64,000 nt of DNA from Arthrobacter alpinus (lineage in GTDB: Bacteria; Actinomycetota; Actinomycetes; Actinomycetales; Micrococcaceae): contig NZ_FNTV01000001.1 of assembly GCF_900105965.1 (NCBI RefSeq), positions 2,852,001 to 2,916,000 of the forward strand, read 5' to 3'. Each line of letters begins with the position of its first letter. The first letter of the stretch is position 1. The position numbers were made by a program, and so were the translations under genes. Below the pieces are notes generated by a model. That model made no database searches. It had not been told where the DNA came from and saw only the letters and a list, made by a program, of their open reading frames with translations. Positions 7,256 to 15,955 of this stretch are shown here, piece after piece.

Positions 7256-9442
7256 TTAGCCGGCTTGTGCCAGCACCAGCGGCAGGACCTGATCGGCACC
7301 GGCCTGGCGCAGCGCTCGTCCCGCCACTGTGAGTGACCATCGGCTGTCTACGAGGTCATCCAATAGCAGGACCGGCCCGGCCGGTCCTGCGGCAAGCGAG
7401 GCCTGAAGTTCAGCCCCCACGGAGAACCGCTCCCAGACTCCGGCGAGACGGTAGGCACTGTTGCCGCCTCGTGCGCCGGTGGGTCCGCCAAATTCAAGGG
7501 ACATCTCCCCCAAATACGGCAACCGGCCAATCTCACAGATGGCCTGCGCAAAAGATTGCAAGAGCTGGGGCTTGGTGCGCGACGGCATCGACACAACGGC
7601 AACCGGGCGACCGGCACCCTCCCAACCGCCCTGTCCCCATTCGCGCAGGACCGCAACCACGGCGTGGGCCATGGCCGCATCAATGGGCGCATCCGGTGTT
7701 CCCTGGGCAAAGATGGATCGCAACGCATTGCCCCACCCAAGATCGGTGAGCCTGGCCAAGGCGCGGCCCGTTGCCACAAGCTCATCTGCTTTGAGCTTTC
7801 CCTTGATCGGCACACCAAGCCGGTCCATCCCCGTAGGCCACATGGCCCGCGGGTCAAGGGGCAGCCCTGCATGGCGAAGCGACTCGCCCGCAGCCTGCGC
7901 AGCAGCCGAGGCGACCTCCGCGTTGAACCAGCGTCCGGCACAGTTGTCGCACCGACCACAGGGCTCGGCCGTGGAATCGTCCAGCGCGGCTGCCAGATAT
8001 TCCATGCGGCAACCTGACATGCGCTCGTATTCGATCATGGATTGTTGTTCATCCACCCGGGCCTGGGCAATGCGACTGTAGCGTTCCTCGTCATAGCTCC
8101 ACGGCTGGCCTGTGGACTCCCATCCACCGGCAACCCGCCGTACGGCACCGTCCACGGCGAGGACTTTTAGCAACAGCTCCAGTGGCGTGCGGCGAAGGTC
8201 AACGCGGGCCTCCAGGGCCGGTGTTGACATGGGTTTGGGTGATTCGCCCAGTGCGGTCAGGACGGCCATCGCCTTGTCTTGGGCTGGCATCGACGCTGTG
8301 GCAAAATAACGCCAGATCTCTGCGTCTTCGCTGCCGGGCAACAACAAAACGTCAGCATTGGCACTGCCACGACCCGCACGACCCACCTGTTGGTAGTAGG
8401 CCACAGGGGACGACGGCGCACCAAGGTGAACAACGAACCCCAGGTCTGGTTTGTCGAACCCCATGCCCAAGGCGCTTGTGGCAACCAAGGCCTTCACCTG
8501 ATTGTTTTTGAGGGCTTCTTCCAAGGATTCACGCTCCATGGTGTCGGTGCGTCCCGTGTACGCCTTGACCACGTGTCCGGCCTCAGCCAGAAGCCGGGCG
8601 GTATCCTCCGCGGCCGAGACTGTCAGCGTATAGATAATGCCGCTGCCGGGCAGCTCCGCCAGGTGTGTGAGCAGCCAGCCAAGTCGATCGCGGGAATCAG
8701 CCAGCCGCAAGACGCCCAAGCGCAGCGACTTGCGCGCCAGCGGTCCCCGAATCGTGAACACGCCGGTTCCCAATTGCTCCTCAATATCGGCAACCACGCG
8801 CGAATTGGCGGTGGCGGTGGTGGCCAGCACGGGTACCGAGTCCGGAAGCTGCGCAATGAGATCGGCGATCCGGCGGTAATCAGGGCGGAAATCGTGGCCC
8901 CAGTCCGAAATACAGTGAGCCTCATCAACCACCAGGAGACCCGTGCGGCGTATCAACGAGGGGAGCTGGTTCTCGCGGAAGGAGGGATTTGTGAGCCGTT
9001 CGGGCGAGACAAGCAGCACATCTACTTCATCAGCGGCCAGCGCGGCAGACACCTCACCCCACTCCGTTGCATTGGCGGAGTTAATGGCCATGGCTCGAAC
9101 ACCAGCGCGTTCGGCGGCGGCGACCTGGTCTCGCATGAGAGCCAGCAAGGGCGACACGATCAGCGTGGGGCCGGCGCCCCGGGCTCGCAGCAGCAATGAT
9201 GCAACGAAATACACGGCCGACTTCCCCCAACCGGTTCGCTGGACCACCAAGGCTCGCCGGTTGGCGTCAACGAGGGCCTCGATTGCTTCGAACTGGCCAT
9301 CGTGGAATACAGCGTCCTGCCGCCCCACCAGTGCCCGCAGCACCTCAAGTGCCTGTTCCTTGGTGTTGGGGTCGAATCCCTGCCCGTCCGGATATCCGGA
9401 CGGTATGGCGGTGGATGTGCCTTGCGCTGGGTGCATTGTCAT
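7256..9442 (-). CDS. recQ: RecQ-type ATP-dependent DNA helicase with C-terminal PRTase-like domain
   Basis: About 728 residues. The helicase core has Walker A TGWGKS (about 68-75), DEAH box VVDEAHCISDWGHDF (about 173-186), and motif VI QVGRAGRG, followed by a RecQ zinc-binding region with CRMEY...EPCGRCDNC. The last ~120 residues are unusual for a classical RecQ: PVAVVSMPSR..., then VLLLDDLVDSRWSL, which resembles the PRPP-binding loop of phosphoribosyltransferases (two Asp and a hydroxyl residue). This fusion type is known in actinobacteria; the role of the tail is not known to me. The start is uncertain: ATG at 9442 is used, but GTG at 9484 and ATG at 9436 are also possible and none has a strong ribosome binding site. 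Confidence 0.9.
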   Translation of the reverse strand: MTMHPAQGTSTAIPSGYPDGQGFDPNTKEQALEVLRALVGRQDAVFHDGQFEAIEALVDANRRALVVQRTGWGKSAVYFVASLLLRARGAGPTLIVSPLLALMRDQVAAAERAGVRAMAINSANATEWGEVSAALAADEVDVLLVSPERLTNPSFRENQLPSLIRRTGLLVVDEAHCISDWGHDFRPDYRRIADLIAQLPDSVPVLATTATANSRVVADIEEQLGTGVFTIRGPLARKSLRLGVLRLADSRDRLGWLLTHLAELPGSGIIYTLTVSAAEDTARLLAEAGHVVKAYTGRTDTMERESLEEALKNNQVKALVATSALGMGFDKPDLGFVVHLGAPSSPVAYYQQVGRAGRGSANADVLLLPGSEDAEIWRYFATASMPAQDKAMAVLTALGESPKPMSTPALEARVDLRRTPLELLLKVLAVDGAVRRVAGGWESTGQPWSYDEERYSRIAQARVDEQQSMIEYERMSGCRMEYLAAALDDSTAEPCGRCDNCAGRWFNAEVASAAAQAAGESLRHAGLPLDPRAMWPTGMDRLGVPIKGKLKADELVATGRALARLTDLGWGNALRSIFAQGTPDAPIDAAMAHAVVAVLREWGQGGWEGAGRPVAVVSMPSRTKPQLLQSFAQAICEIGRLPYLGEMSLEFGGPTGARGGNSAYRLAGVWERFSVGAELQASLAAGPAGPVLLLDDLVDSRWSLTVAGRALRQAGADQVLPLVLAQAG

Positions 9443-9556
9443 GCGTCCCAGTATTCCAGCGACCACCGACATCCCACGAGCCACTCTGGGTGCAACTGTG
9501 GATAACTGCGGCTTGGCCTAACATCGGCCGCGATTTCTCGGCGGTAGCATGGTGGG

Positions 9557-10978
9557 GTGACTACTGAAGATTTTTCGCCGGTTAATTTGTCCGATTCTTT
9601 CAAGGCTTATGACGTTCGCGGGATCGTGGGCGATTCCATCACCGCTGCCTCGGTGCAGGCCGTGGGTGCCGCGTTCGTGGAAGTTCTGGGCCTGAGTGGG
9701 CAGACGGTACTGGTTGGTGGCGATATGCGCCCCTCCTCCCCCGAGTTCTCCCAAGTCTTCGCTACCGGCGCCGCCAACCGCGGCGCGAACGTGAAACTCT
9801 TAGGCCTGATCTCCACCGACGAGCTCTACTTCGCCTCCGGAGTACTCAACGCCGCCGGCGTGGTCTTCACCGCCAGCCACAACCCTGCCGAATACAACGG
9901 CATGAAAATGACCAAGGCCGGAGCGGTCCCGCTCTCCTCCGAGACCGGGCTCACCGAGATCCGCGATCTCGCCCAGTCCTACCTGAACACCGGCCTGCCC
10001 GCCACCACCCCCGGCAGCGAAGGGACCATCAGCGAGGCCGACGTCTTGAAGGACTACGCCGAATTCCTGCGTTCCCTCGTAGACCTCACCAGCTCACGCC
10101 CCCTGAAGATCGTGGTCGACGCCGGTAACGGCATGGCCGGCCTGACCACCCCGGCCGTCCTGGGCGACGCGCTCCTGCCCGGACTACCCTTTGAGATCGT
10201 CCCGCTGTACTTCGAGCTCGACGGGACCTTCCCCAATCACCCCGCGAACCCGCTGGAACCGGCCAACCTCGTAGACCTCCAAGCCGCCGTCGTCCAGCAC
10301 GGCGCGGACCTGGGCCTGGCCTTCGACGGCGACGCCGATCGCTGCTTCGTCATCGACGAACAAGGCGCCCCCGTCTCCCCCTCGGCCGTTACCGCATTGG
10401 TGGCCCGCCGCGAGATCGCCCGGGCCAAAGCCGGTGGTGAAGAACGCCCCACCGTGATCCACAACCTCATCACCTCCCGCGCCGTGCCCGAGCTCATCGA
10501 GCACGACGGCGCACGCGCCGTGCGCACCCGCGTGGGCCACTCCTTCATCAAAGCCACCATGGCAGAAGAAGGCGCCGTCTTCGGCGGTGAACACTCCGCG
10601 CACTACTACTTCCGCGACTTCTTCAACGCAGACACCGGCATGCTCGCCGCCATGCACGTCCTGGCCGCCCTCGGCGAACAAGACGAACCGCTCTCCGAGC
10701 TGGGACGCGAATACGAGCCCTACGTCTCCAGCGGCGAGATCAACTCCCAACTCGAGGACGTCCCGGCCGCCGTGACCCGCGTCCGCGACGCCTACACCCG
10801 CGATGACGTCACGATCGATGAACTCGACGGCCTCACCTTCACCGCTGCCAACGGCGACTGGTGGTTCAACCTCCGCGCCTCCAACACCGAACCCTTCCTG
10901 CGCCTCAACGCCGAAGCCATCAACACCACCACCATGACCACAATGCGCGACACCGTCCTGGACCTCATCCGCCAGTAA
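9557..10978 (+). CDS. manB: Phosphomannomutase/phosphoglucomutase
   Basis: A 473-residue alpha-D-phosphohexomutase. The phosphoserine loop TASHNPAEYNGMK, the metal loop DGDADRC, the sugar-binding GGEHSAHYYF and the C-terminal phosphate-binding RASNTEP are all present in the expected order. It moves the phosphate between C1 and C6 of glucose or mannose, supplying precursors for cell-wall and exopolysaccharide sugars. The GTG start follows ATG GTG GGG in another frame; no other in-frame start is better. Divergent from recQ with about 110 bp between them. Confidence 0.93.
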   Translation: MTTEDFSPVNLSDSFKAYDVRGIVGDSITAASVQAVGAAFVEVLGLSGQTVLVGGDMRPSSPEFSQVFATGAANRGANVKLLGLISTDELYFASGVLNAAGVVFTASHNPAEYNGMKMTKAGAVPLSSETGLTEIRDLAQSYLNTGLPATTPGSEGTISEADVLKDYAEFLRSLVDLTSSRPLKIVVDAGNGMAGLTTPAVLGDALLPGLPFEIVPLYFELDGTFPNHPANPLEPANLVDLQAAVVQHGADLGLAFDGDADRCFVIDEQGAPVSPSAVTALVARREIARAKAGGEERPTVIHNLITSRAVPELIEHDGARAVRTRVGHSFIKATMAEEGAVFGGEHSAHYYFRDFFNADTGMLAAMHVLAALGEQDEPLSELGREYEPYVSSGEINSQLEDVPAAVTRVRDAYTRDDVTIDELDGLTFTAANGDWWFNLRASNTEPFLRLNAEAINTTTMTTMRDTVLDLIRQ

Positions 10979-11032
10979 CACCACCACAACCCACGGATAC
11001 AACAGAAGTACAGAAGCCACGCAGGAGCATTG

Positions 11033-11497
11033 ATGGACCACGAAGCAACAGAACCCACGCAGACAGAAATGGACAAGCTGGTCCAGGACGATCTGAACAA
11101 GTTGATCGGCACCGCCCTTGGCGTAGCAGCAGAGCAGCTGGAAGCACACGGCGCATTTTTGCCGGTGGGTCTGGTTCTCACCCACGACGACGAACTCAAC
11201 ATGATTGCAGTTGCCCCGAACACCGCCGATGGTGACGAGGAAAACGATCTTGACGCAGATGAGATGGTTGCGGACCTGTTTGAGGCGCTAGGGCAACAGC
11301 GCGAACAAAACCGGGCGGCCGCCGTGGTCTGTGACATCCACCTTCCTGAAGATGCCACGGATGCCATTCACGTCATGGCCGAACACAGCACGGGCGTTGC
11401 TGTCTCGGCAGTGCGCCCCTACCGCCAGAGCGAGCAGGGCTGGGACTACAGCGATCCCTTCCTGGAAGCCGGCGAGAAAGTGATCTGGCCTGCTTAG
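11033..11497 (+). CDS. Conserved acidic protein of unknown function
   Basis: A 154-residue, strongly acidic soluble protein without signal peptide or membrane segment. I do not recognise a characterised family. The middle part (VGLVLTHDDELNMIAVAP) and the region DIHLPEDATDAIHVMAEHSTGVAVSAVRPYR look like beta strands of a compact alpha/beta fold. The ATG at 11033 is preferred to the TTG just before it because AGGAG lies 5 bases upstream. Its stop codon TAG overlaps the first base of the Rrf2 gene, so the two may be co-transcribed. Confidence 0.75.
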   Translation: MDHEATEPTQTEMDKLVQDDLNKLIGTALGVAAEQLEAHGAFLPVGLVLTHDDELNMIAVAPNTADGDEENDLDADEMVADLFEALGQQREQNRAAAVVCDIHLPEDATDAIHVMAEHSTGVAVSAVRPYRQSEQGWDYSDPFLEAGEKVIWPA

Positions 11498-11946
11498 TGC
11501 GCATTAACAGCTTTTCTGATGTGAGTCTGAGGCTCCTCATGGTTTTGTGTGCCGCGCCAGGTGCGGAGTTGCCTACCACGCGTGAGCTCGCCGAGACCGT
11601 GAAGACCCCTTACCACCATGTCAGCAAGGCCGTCCTGAAGTTGCGGCAGATGGGTCTGGTTGAAGCCATTCGTGGCCGTAGCGGCGGCGTGCGAATCACC
11701 CCCGAAGGCAGAAAAGCCACGGTGGGTGGTGTGTTGCGTGTTTTGGATGATCACGCCGACGTCGCCGCATGCCAAACCGTCGCCGGTGAATGTCCGCTAA
11801 TCCACGGCTGCGGACTGCGCGGCGCACTCAATCATGCACGGGAAGCCTTTTACGCGTCGCTGGACGATGTGACTGTCAGCAGCCTGGCTCCCCAAACCCA
11901 GACCGGGCCCGTCTCCGTGACGTTAAGCACTCGCCCACAGGGCTAA
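11497..11946 (+). CDS. nsrR: Rrf2-family regulator, probable NsrR nitric oxide sensor
   Basis: A 149-residue Rrf2 protein. It opens with the family signature INSFSDVSLRLLM and has a winged helix to about residue 75. Three cysteines follow in CQTVAGEC-PLIHG-C (C-x6-C-x5-C), the spacing type used to hold an iron-sulfur cluster in NsrR. The flavohemoglobin gene follows directly, a classic NsrR target, and palindromes lie in the gap. It starts with GTG overlapping the previous stop. It would repress hmp until nitric oxide damages the cluster. Confidence 0.82.
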   Translation: MRINSFSDVSLRLLMVLCAAPGAELPTTRELAETVKTPYHHVSKAVLKLRQMGLVEAIRGRSGGVRITPEGRKATVGGVLRVLDDHADVAACQTVAGECPLIHGCGLRGALNHAREAFYASLDDVTVSSLAPQTQTGPVSVTLSTRPQG

Positions 11947-11967
11947 TCCGCAGCATTTCGCGCTCTT

Positions 11968-11984
11968 TTCTACGAATCGTAGAA
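11968..11984. promoter_or_regulatory. 17-bp palindrome before hmp
   Basis: TTCTACGA-A-TCGTAGAA, two perfect 8-base arms around one base, placed 83 bp before the flavohemoglobin start. It may be an NsrR operator or a second regulator's site. The sequence differs from the AT-rich Escherichia coli NsrR site, so the assignment rests on position. Confidence 0.5.
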
Positions 11985-12005
11985 ATTGCAGTCCTATTGG
12001 TGTCA

Positions 12006-12030
12006 AAAGTCGCATATCAAATGCTACTTT
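12006..12030. promoter_or_regulatory. Inverted repeat before hmp, NsrR operator candidate
   Basis: Arms AAAGTCGCAT and ATGCTACTTT pair at 9 of 10 positions around ATCAA. The site ends 36 bp before the hmp start codon, so it would overlap the promoter or early transcript. GCAT...ATGC halves resemble the general NsrR pattern more closely than the palindrome 22 bp upstream. Confidence 0.5.
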
Positions 12031-12066
12031 GGAAGTGTCACTCTGACTTTTATCCAAGGAGTAAAG

Positions 12067-13239
12067 ATGCTTTCGGAAAAATCACGGCCCCTCATCGCCG
12101 CAACCCTCCCACTGGTGGGCTCACGGCTCGGCGCCATCACCCCGAACTTTTACAACCGGATGTTTGCCGCCCACCCCGAGCTCCTGAACGGCCTGTTCAG
12201 CCGTGCCAACCAAAACAACGGCGAGCAGCAGAAAGCCCTGGCCGGCTCCATTGCCGGCTTTGCCACCGCACTCGTGGCCAACCCAGACATGATTCCCGAA
12301 CAGCTGCTCAGCCGAATTGCGCACAAACACACATCACTGGGCATCACCGAGGACCAGTACCAGATTGTTTACAAGTACCTCTTTGAAGCCATCGCCGAGG
12401 AACTCGCCGACGTCATCACCGCCGAGATTGCCGAGGCCTGGACGGAGGTCTACTGGCTCATGGCCAACGCCTTGATCAAGCTTGAAAAGGGCCTCTACGC
12501 CATCCAGGCCAATAACAAGATGTGGATGCCATGGACTGTTATCGAAAAGACTCCGGCGGGCACCGACGCCATGACCTTCGTCTTGGAACCGAGCGATGAC
12601 ACCGCCGTTACGATCGCACGGCCCGGCCAGTTTGTTTCCGTCAAGGTCGCCCTGCCGGACGGACTGTTGCAGTGCCGCCAATACTCGCTGTCCGCTGACG
12701 TGGATTCGACCACTCGTCGCGTTTTCACCACCAAGCGCGATGACGGTGGCGAGGTCTCACCAGTGCTGCACCGAGATATCAAGGTGGGGGACGTGGTCGA
12801 ACTTTCCAATCCATACGGCGATGTGACCCTCGACGGCGACGGACCCGTGGTCTTTGCCACCGCAGGAATTGGTTGCACTCCCTCGGCCTCTGCCCTGCGA
12901 TCCCTGGCCGCCAATGGCGCCAACCGTGAAGTCATGGTGCTGCACGCCGAAAGGAATCTGGCAGCCTGGGCCTTGCGCGATCAAATGACGACTGATGTTG
13001 CCTCGATTGACGGCGCGCAATTGCAGCTGTGGCTGGAAGAACCCGCGGAGGGCTTCCACAAGGGCTTCATGTCCTTGGAGGGCCTGGACCTCCCAGCCAA
13101 TGCTTCCATGTACGTTTGCGGACCCCTGCCATTCATGAAGGCCATCCGCAATCAAGCCATTGAGGCGGGCATTCCCTCCGCGAAGATCCACTACGAGGTC
13201 TTCGGCCCGGATCTGTGGCTCGCCGGCACCGACGCGTAG
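12067..13239 (+). CDS. hmp: Flavohemoglobin, nitric oxide dioxygenase
   Basis: 390 residues in three modules: an N-terminal globin (about 1-140), an FAD-binding domain with the CRQYSLSAD motif, and an NAD-binding domain with ATAGIGCTPSASAL and, near the C-terminus, KIHYEVFGPDLW. It converts nitric oxide and oxygen to nitrate with NADH. The start at 12067 has AAGGAG 5-6 bases before it; an open frame extends further upstream but crosses the operator region. Regulated most likely by the NsrR-type protein encoded just upstream. Confidence 0.95.
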   Translation: MLSEKSRPLIAATLPLVGSRLGAITPNFYNRMFAAHPELLNGLFSRANQNNGEQQKALAGSIAGFATALVANPDMIPEQLLSRIAHKHTSLGITEDQYQIVYKYLFEAIAEELADVITAEIAEAWTEVYWLMANALIKLEKGLYAIQANNKMWMPWTVIEKTPAGTDAMTFVLEPSDDTAVTIARPGQFVSVKVALPDGLLQCRQYSLSADVDSTTRRVFTTKRDDGGEVSPVLHRDIKVGDVVELSNPYGDVTLDGDGPVVFATAGIGCTPSASALRSLAANGANREVMVLHAERNLAAWALRDQMTTDVASIDGAQLQLWLEEPAEGFHKGFMSLEGLDLPANASMYVCGPLPFMKAIRNQAIEAGIPSAKIHYEVFGPDLWLAGTDA

Positions 13240-13250
13240 GCTGCCAACGC

Positions 13251-13322
13251 AAAAGCAGGAGCCGAGGGTCCCGGAGCGGGGAAATCTTACTGCTCAGGGG
13301 GAGAACCTCGGCTCCTGCTTTT
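13251..13322. terminator. Bidirectional terminator between hmp and pckG
   Basis: A perfect 17-bp stem (arms 13251-13267 and 13306-13322) starting AAAAGCAGG and ending CCTGCTTTT, with a 38-base loop. The A and T runs at the ends allow termination of the convergent hmp and pckG transcripts. Confidence 0.8.
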
Positions 13323-13327
13323 AACGA

Positions 13328-15157
13328 CTAAGCGGCGAAGCGGGCCTTCAAGCTGGTCAACTCCGCAGCCATCGCTGCCGGCAGTGAGTCACCAAAGCGT
13401 GCGTACCACTCGTCGATTCCCGCCAGTTCGGTTTCCCATTCAGCGGGGACCACCTTGAGTGCGTCTTCCATGTCCGACGCCGGGACCGCCAACCCGTTCA
13501 GGTCCAGTGATCCTTCTGCCGGAACGAAGCCAATGGGGGTCTCGACGGCTTCAGCGGTGCCTTCGAGGCGTTCCACCACCCACTTGAGAACTCGGCTGTT
13601 CTCACCGAAACCTGGCCAGGCGAATCCACCACTGGAGTTGCGGCGGAACCAATTCACCAGGAAGATCTTCGGCAGGCGAGCCTGATCGGCCTTGGCGGAA
13701 AGCTCGATCCAGTGCTTGAGGTAGTCACCGGCGTCGTAGCCAATGAACGGAAGCATGGCCATGGGATCGCGGCGGACCACACCGACGGCGCCAGTTGCAG
13801 CCGCCGTAGTTTCCGAGGACAGCGTGGAACCCATGAAGATGCCGTTGGCCCAGTCGCGAGATTGCGTGACCAAAGGGATGGTGGTCTTGCGACGGCCACC
13901 AAACAAGATGGCGTTGATTTCCACGCCCTCAGGTGAGTAGTAGTCGTGCGAGAGCATGTCCACCTGATCGATGGGGGTGCAGAAGCGCGAGTTGGGGTGC
14001 GCAGCCGGGGTCTCGGAGTCAGGGGTCCAGCTGTTCCCCTGCCAATCCGTGAGGTGCCCGGGAACCTCGTCCGTCATGCCCTCCCACCAAACGCCGCCGT
14101 CGTCAGTCAAAGCAACATTGGTGAAAATGGAGTTGCCCTTGGCGATCGCAGCCATGGCGTTGGGGTTGGTGGACCAGCCAGTACCGGGGGCCACGCCAAA
14201 GAGACCTGCCTCAGGGTTGATTGCGCGCAGCTCGCCGTCCTTGCCGAAGCGCATCCAATTGATGTCATCTCCCAACGTCTCCGCCTTCCATCCGGGGATG
14301 GTGGGCTCGATCAGGGCCAGATTGGTCTTTCCACAGGCCGACGGGAATGCGGCAGCTACGTGGTAGTCCTTGTTCTCCGGGCTGGTGAGCTTGAGGATGA
14401 GCATGTGCTCAGCCAACCAGCCCTCATCGCGTGCCATGACGGAGGCGATGCGCAAGGCGAAGCACTTCTTGCCGAGCAAGGCGTTTCCGCCGTATCCGGA
14501 GCCGTAAGAGAAGATGGAGCGCTCTTCGGGGAAGTGCACAATCCACTTCTCATCGTTGCAAGGCCAGGCAACATCGCTCTGGCCGGGAGCCAGCGGCGCG
14601 CCTACCGAGTGCAGTGCCGGAACGAAGAACGCATTGGTGTCCTCGATCTTGTGCAGTACCTCGGTACCAATGTTGGCCATGATGCGCATGGAGGCAACCA
14701 CGTAAGCAGAGTCGGTGATTTCGACGCCAAATTTGGGATCCTCGGCGTGCAGGGGGCCCATGACGAAAGGAATCACGTACATGGTGCGTCCACGCATTGA
14801 GCCGGCGAACTTCTCATCCAGGATCGCCTTCATGGCGGTCGGGTTCATCCAGTTGTTCGTGAATCCGGCATCCCGCTCTTTTTCGGAGCAGATGTAGGTC
14901 CGACCTTCAACTCGGGCCACATCTTTGGGGTCCGAGAATGCGGCGAACGATTTAGGGAACAGCTCCGGATTCAACCGCGTTAGAGTTCCGTCAACAACCA
15001 GCTGATCGGTCAGCTCTGCATATTCCCGTGCAGACCCGTCTACCCAGCGGATATGATCCGGCAAGGTCAAAGCCGCAACCTCAGCTACCCAGGCTGCCAA
15101 GCCCTCGTGGGTCGTCATTGCCTGCTCAACGTGTTCTTGCACTGGCGCGTGGCCCAT
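13328..15157 (-). CDS. pckG: Phosphoenolpyruvate carboxykinase (GTP)
   Basis: A 609-residue GTP-dependent PEP carboxykinase. The P-loop FPSACGKTN, the metal- and oxaloacetate-binding regions and the guanine-binding C-terminal [25 protein letters not shown] are all recognisable. It forms PEP from oxaloacetate at the entry of gluconeogenesis. The ATG at 15157 has AAGGGA 7 bases before it and is preferred to the ATG at 15172. The upstream region holds a CRP/GlxR-like site and a separate palindrome, which suits control by carbon source. Confidence 0.95.
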   Translation of the reverse strand: MGHAPVQEHVEQAMTTHEGLAAWVAEVAALTLPDHIRWVDGSAREYAELTDQLVVDGTLTRLNPELFPKSFAAFSDPKDVARVEGRTYICSEKERDAGFTNNWMNPTAMKAILDEKFAGSMRGRTMYVIPFVMGPLHAEDPKFGVEITDSAYVVASMRIMANIGTEVLHKIEDTNAFFVPALHSVGAPLAPGQSDVAWPCNDEKWIVHFPEERSIFSYGSGYGGNALLGKKCFALRIASVMARDEGWLAEHMLILKLTSPENKDYHVAAAFPSACGKTNLALIEPTIPGWKAETLGDDINWMRFGKDGELRAINPEAGLFGVAPGTGWSTNPNAMAAIAKGNSIFTNVALTDDGGVWWEGMTDEVPGHLTDWQGNSWTPDSETPAAHPNSRFCTPIDQVDMLSHDYYSPEGVEINAILFGGRRKTTIPLVTQSRDWANGIFMGSTLSSETTAAATGAVGVVRRDPMAMLPFIGYDAGDYLKHWIELSAKADQARLPKIFLVNWFRRNSSGGFAWPGFGENSRVLKWVVERLEGTAEAVETPIGFVPAEGSLDLNGLAVPASDMEDALKVVPAEWETELAGIDEWYARFGDSLPAAMAAELTSLKARFAA

Positions 15158-15307
15158 CGTGTTTCCCTTCATCGGGTGGTAGGTGGTGTCTAAATGCTAT
15201 GACCCGGAAATAGGCCGCCCCGGGTATCGGATATGGGATGTACCTAGGGTTGCTGGTACAGAAATCCCGGATTTCTGCGGATTACCACTTTTGTTATGGT
15301 CGACATT

Positions 15308-15323
15308 TGTGAGCTAGATCACC
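15308..15323. promoter_or_regulatory. CRP/GlxR-like site upstream of pckG
   Basis: TGTGAGCTAGATCACC fits TGTGA-N6-TCACA at 9 of the 10 fixed positions. It lies about 150 bp before the pckG start. In corynebacteria PEP carboxykinase is a known target of the cAMP regulator GlxR, so the position makes sense; binding here is inference. Confidence 0.5.
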
Positions 15324-15336
15324 TAGACCGGTCTAG
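15323..15336. promoter_or_regulatory. Palindrome CTAGACCGGTCTAG upstream of pckG
   Basis: A perfect 14-bp palindrome touching the CRP-like site. It is a plausible operator for a second regulator of pckG, for example of the TetR or GntR type; none is encoded next to it. Confidence 0.4.
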
Positions 15337-15446
15337 TGTCGGGGAACACTGCCAAATAGAGCCTTCCCGATTTGTACTCCGCGGCTAAGTTGGGTTAGAG
15401 TTATTCACGGCCCGAGGGTCAACAAAGAAACAAAGAAACAAAATAT

Positions 15447-15519
15447 GCGTGCGTAGCTCAACGGATAGAGCACCTGACTACGGATCAGGAGGTTGGGGGT
15501 TCGAGTCCCTTCGCGCGCA
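15447..15519 (+). tRNA. tRNA-Arg (anticodon ACG)
   Basis: A 73-base cloverleaf. The acceptor stem GCGTGCG pairs with CGCGCGC, the D-arm and T-arm (GGGGGTTCGAGTCCC) are regular, and the anticodon stem CCTGA/TCAGG frames the loop CTACGGA, giving ACG. The CCA end is not encoded. A terminator follows within 8 bases. Confidence 0.97.
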
Positions 15520-15526
15520 CTTCAAG

Positions 15527-15559
15527 AAAAAGTCCCAAACATTGCGTTTGGGACTTTTT
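15527..15559. terminator. Terminator after tRNA-Arg
   Basis: Arms AAAAAGTCCCAAAC and GTTTGGGACTTTTT form a perfect 14-bp stem with a 5-base loop and a T run on the plus strand. Confidence 0.9.
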
Positions 15560-15955
15560 CATTTAACTGCCCCACTCTTGGTCGCCGACCCAGGCGCCTG
15601 GGTCGCCACCGCCCCACGCGACGGGGCGGAAATCCGCTTGGGCCGCCGATTCCAACAACTCCCACCCCTCTCCGACCTTCGGTGCGCCACAGTGGCCCGC
15701 AGCGCTGTTTCGCGGAACCGGACATTCAATCCGAAGAAGCGCGTTACAAGACAAGAGTGTTGCCGATCACATTAGCTATGTGCTTTGATAATAAGAATCA
15801 GCCTATCAGGCCCGATTTTTAAGTCATATTTCACTAATAGCTATGAACTTTGTTCATATGTTACCGTTCTCATGATTCCCGATCGAACGTTCTGGGCCAT
15901 GCAACCCATCGATGTAAGTTCCTCTGCACCTCGTCACTAGAAAAGGACATTTCTT
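15560..15955. other. Gene-free region between tRNA-Arg and the GH16 gene
   Basis: About 400 bp with no convincing coding frame. It holds a perfect 20-bp palindrome at 15586-15605, a stem-loop at 15609-15629 (7-bp stem, 7-base loop), and closer to the GH16 start a palindrome ATGAAC-TTT-GTTCAT at 15843-15857 in an AT-richer stretch, the likely promoter/operator area of the GH16 gene. Confidence 0.5.

Noticed and set aside
10184..11185. Long minus-strand frame opposite the phosphohexomutase gene
   Set aside because: Composition is typical of an antisense shadow (Gly/Val/His rich) and the plus strand encodes a clear conserved enzyme.
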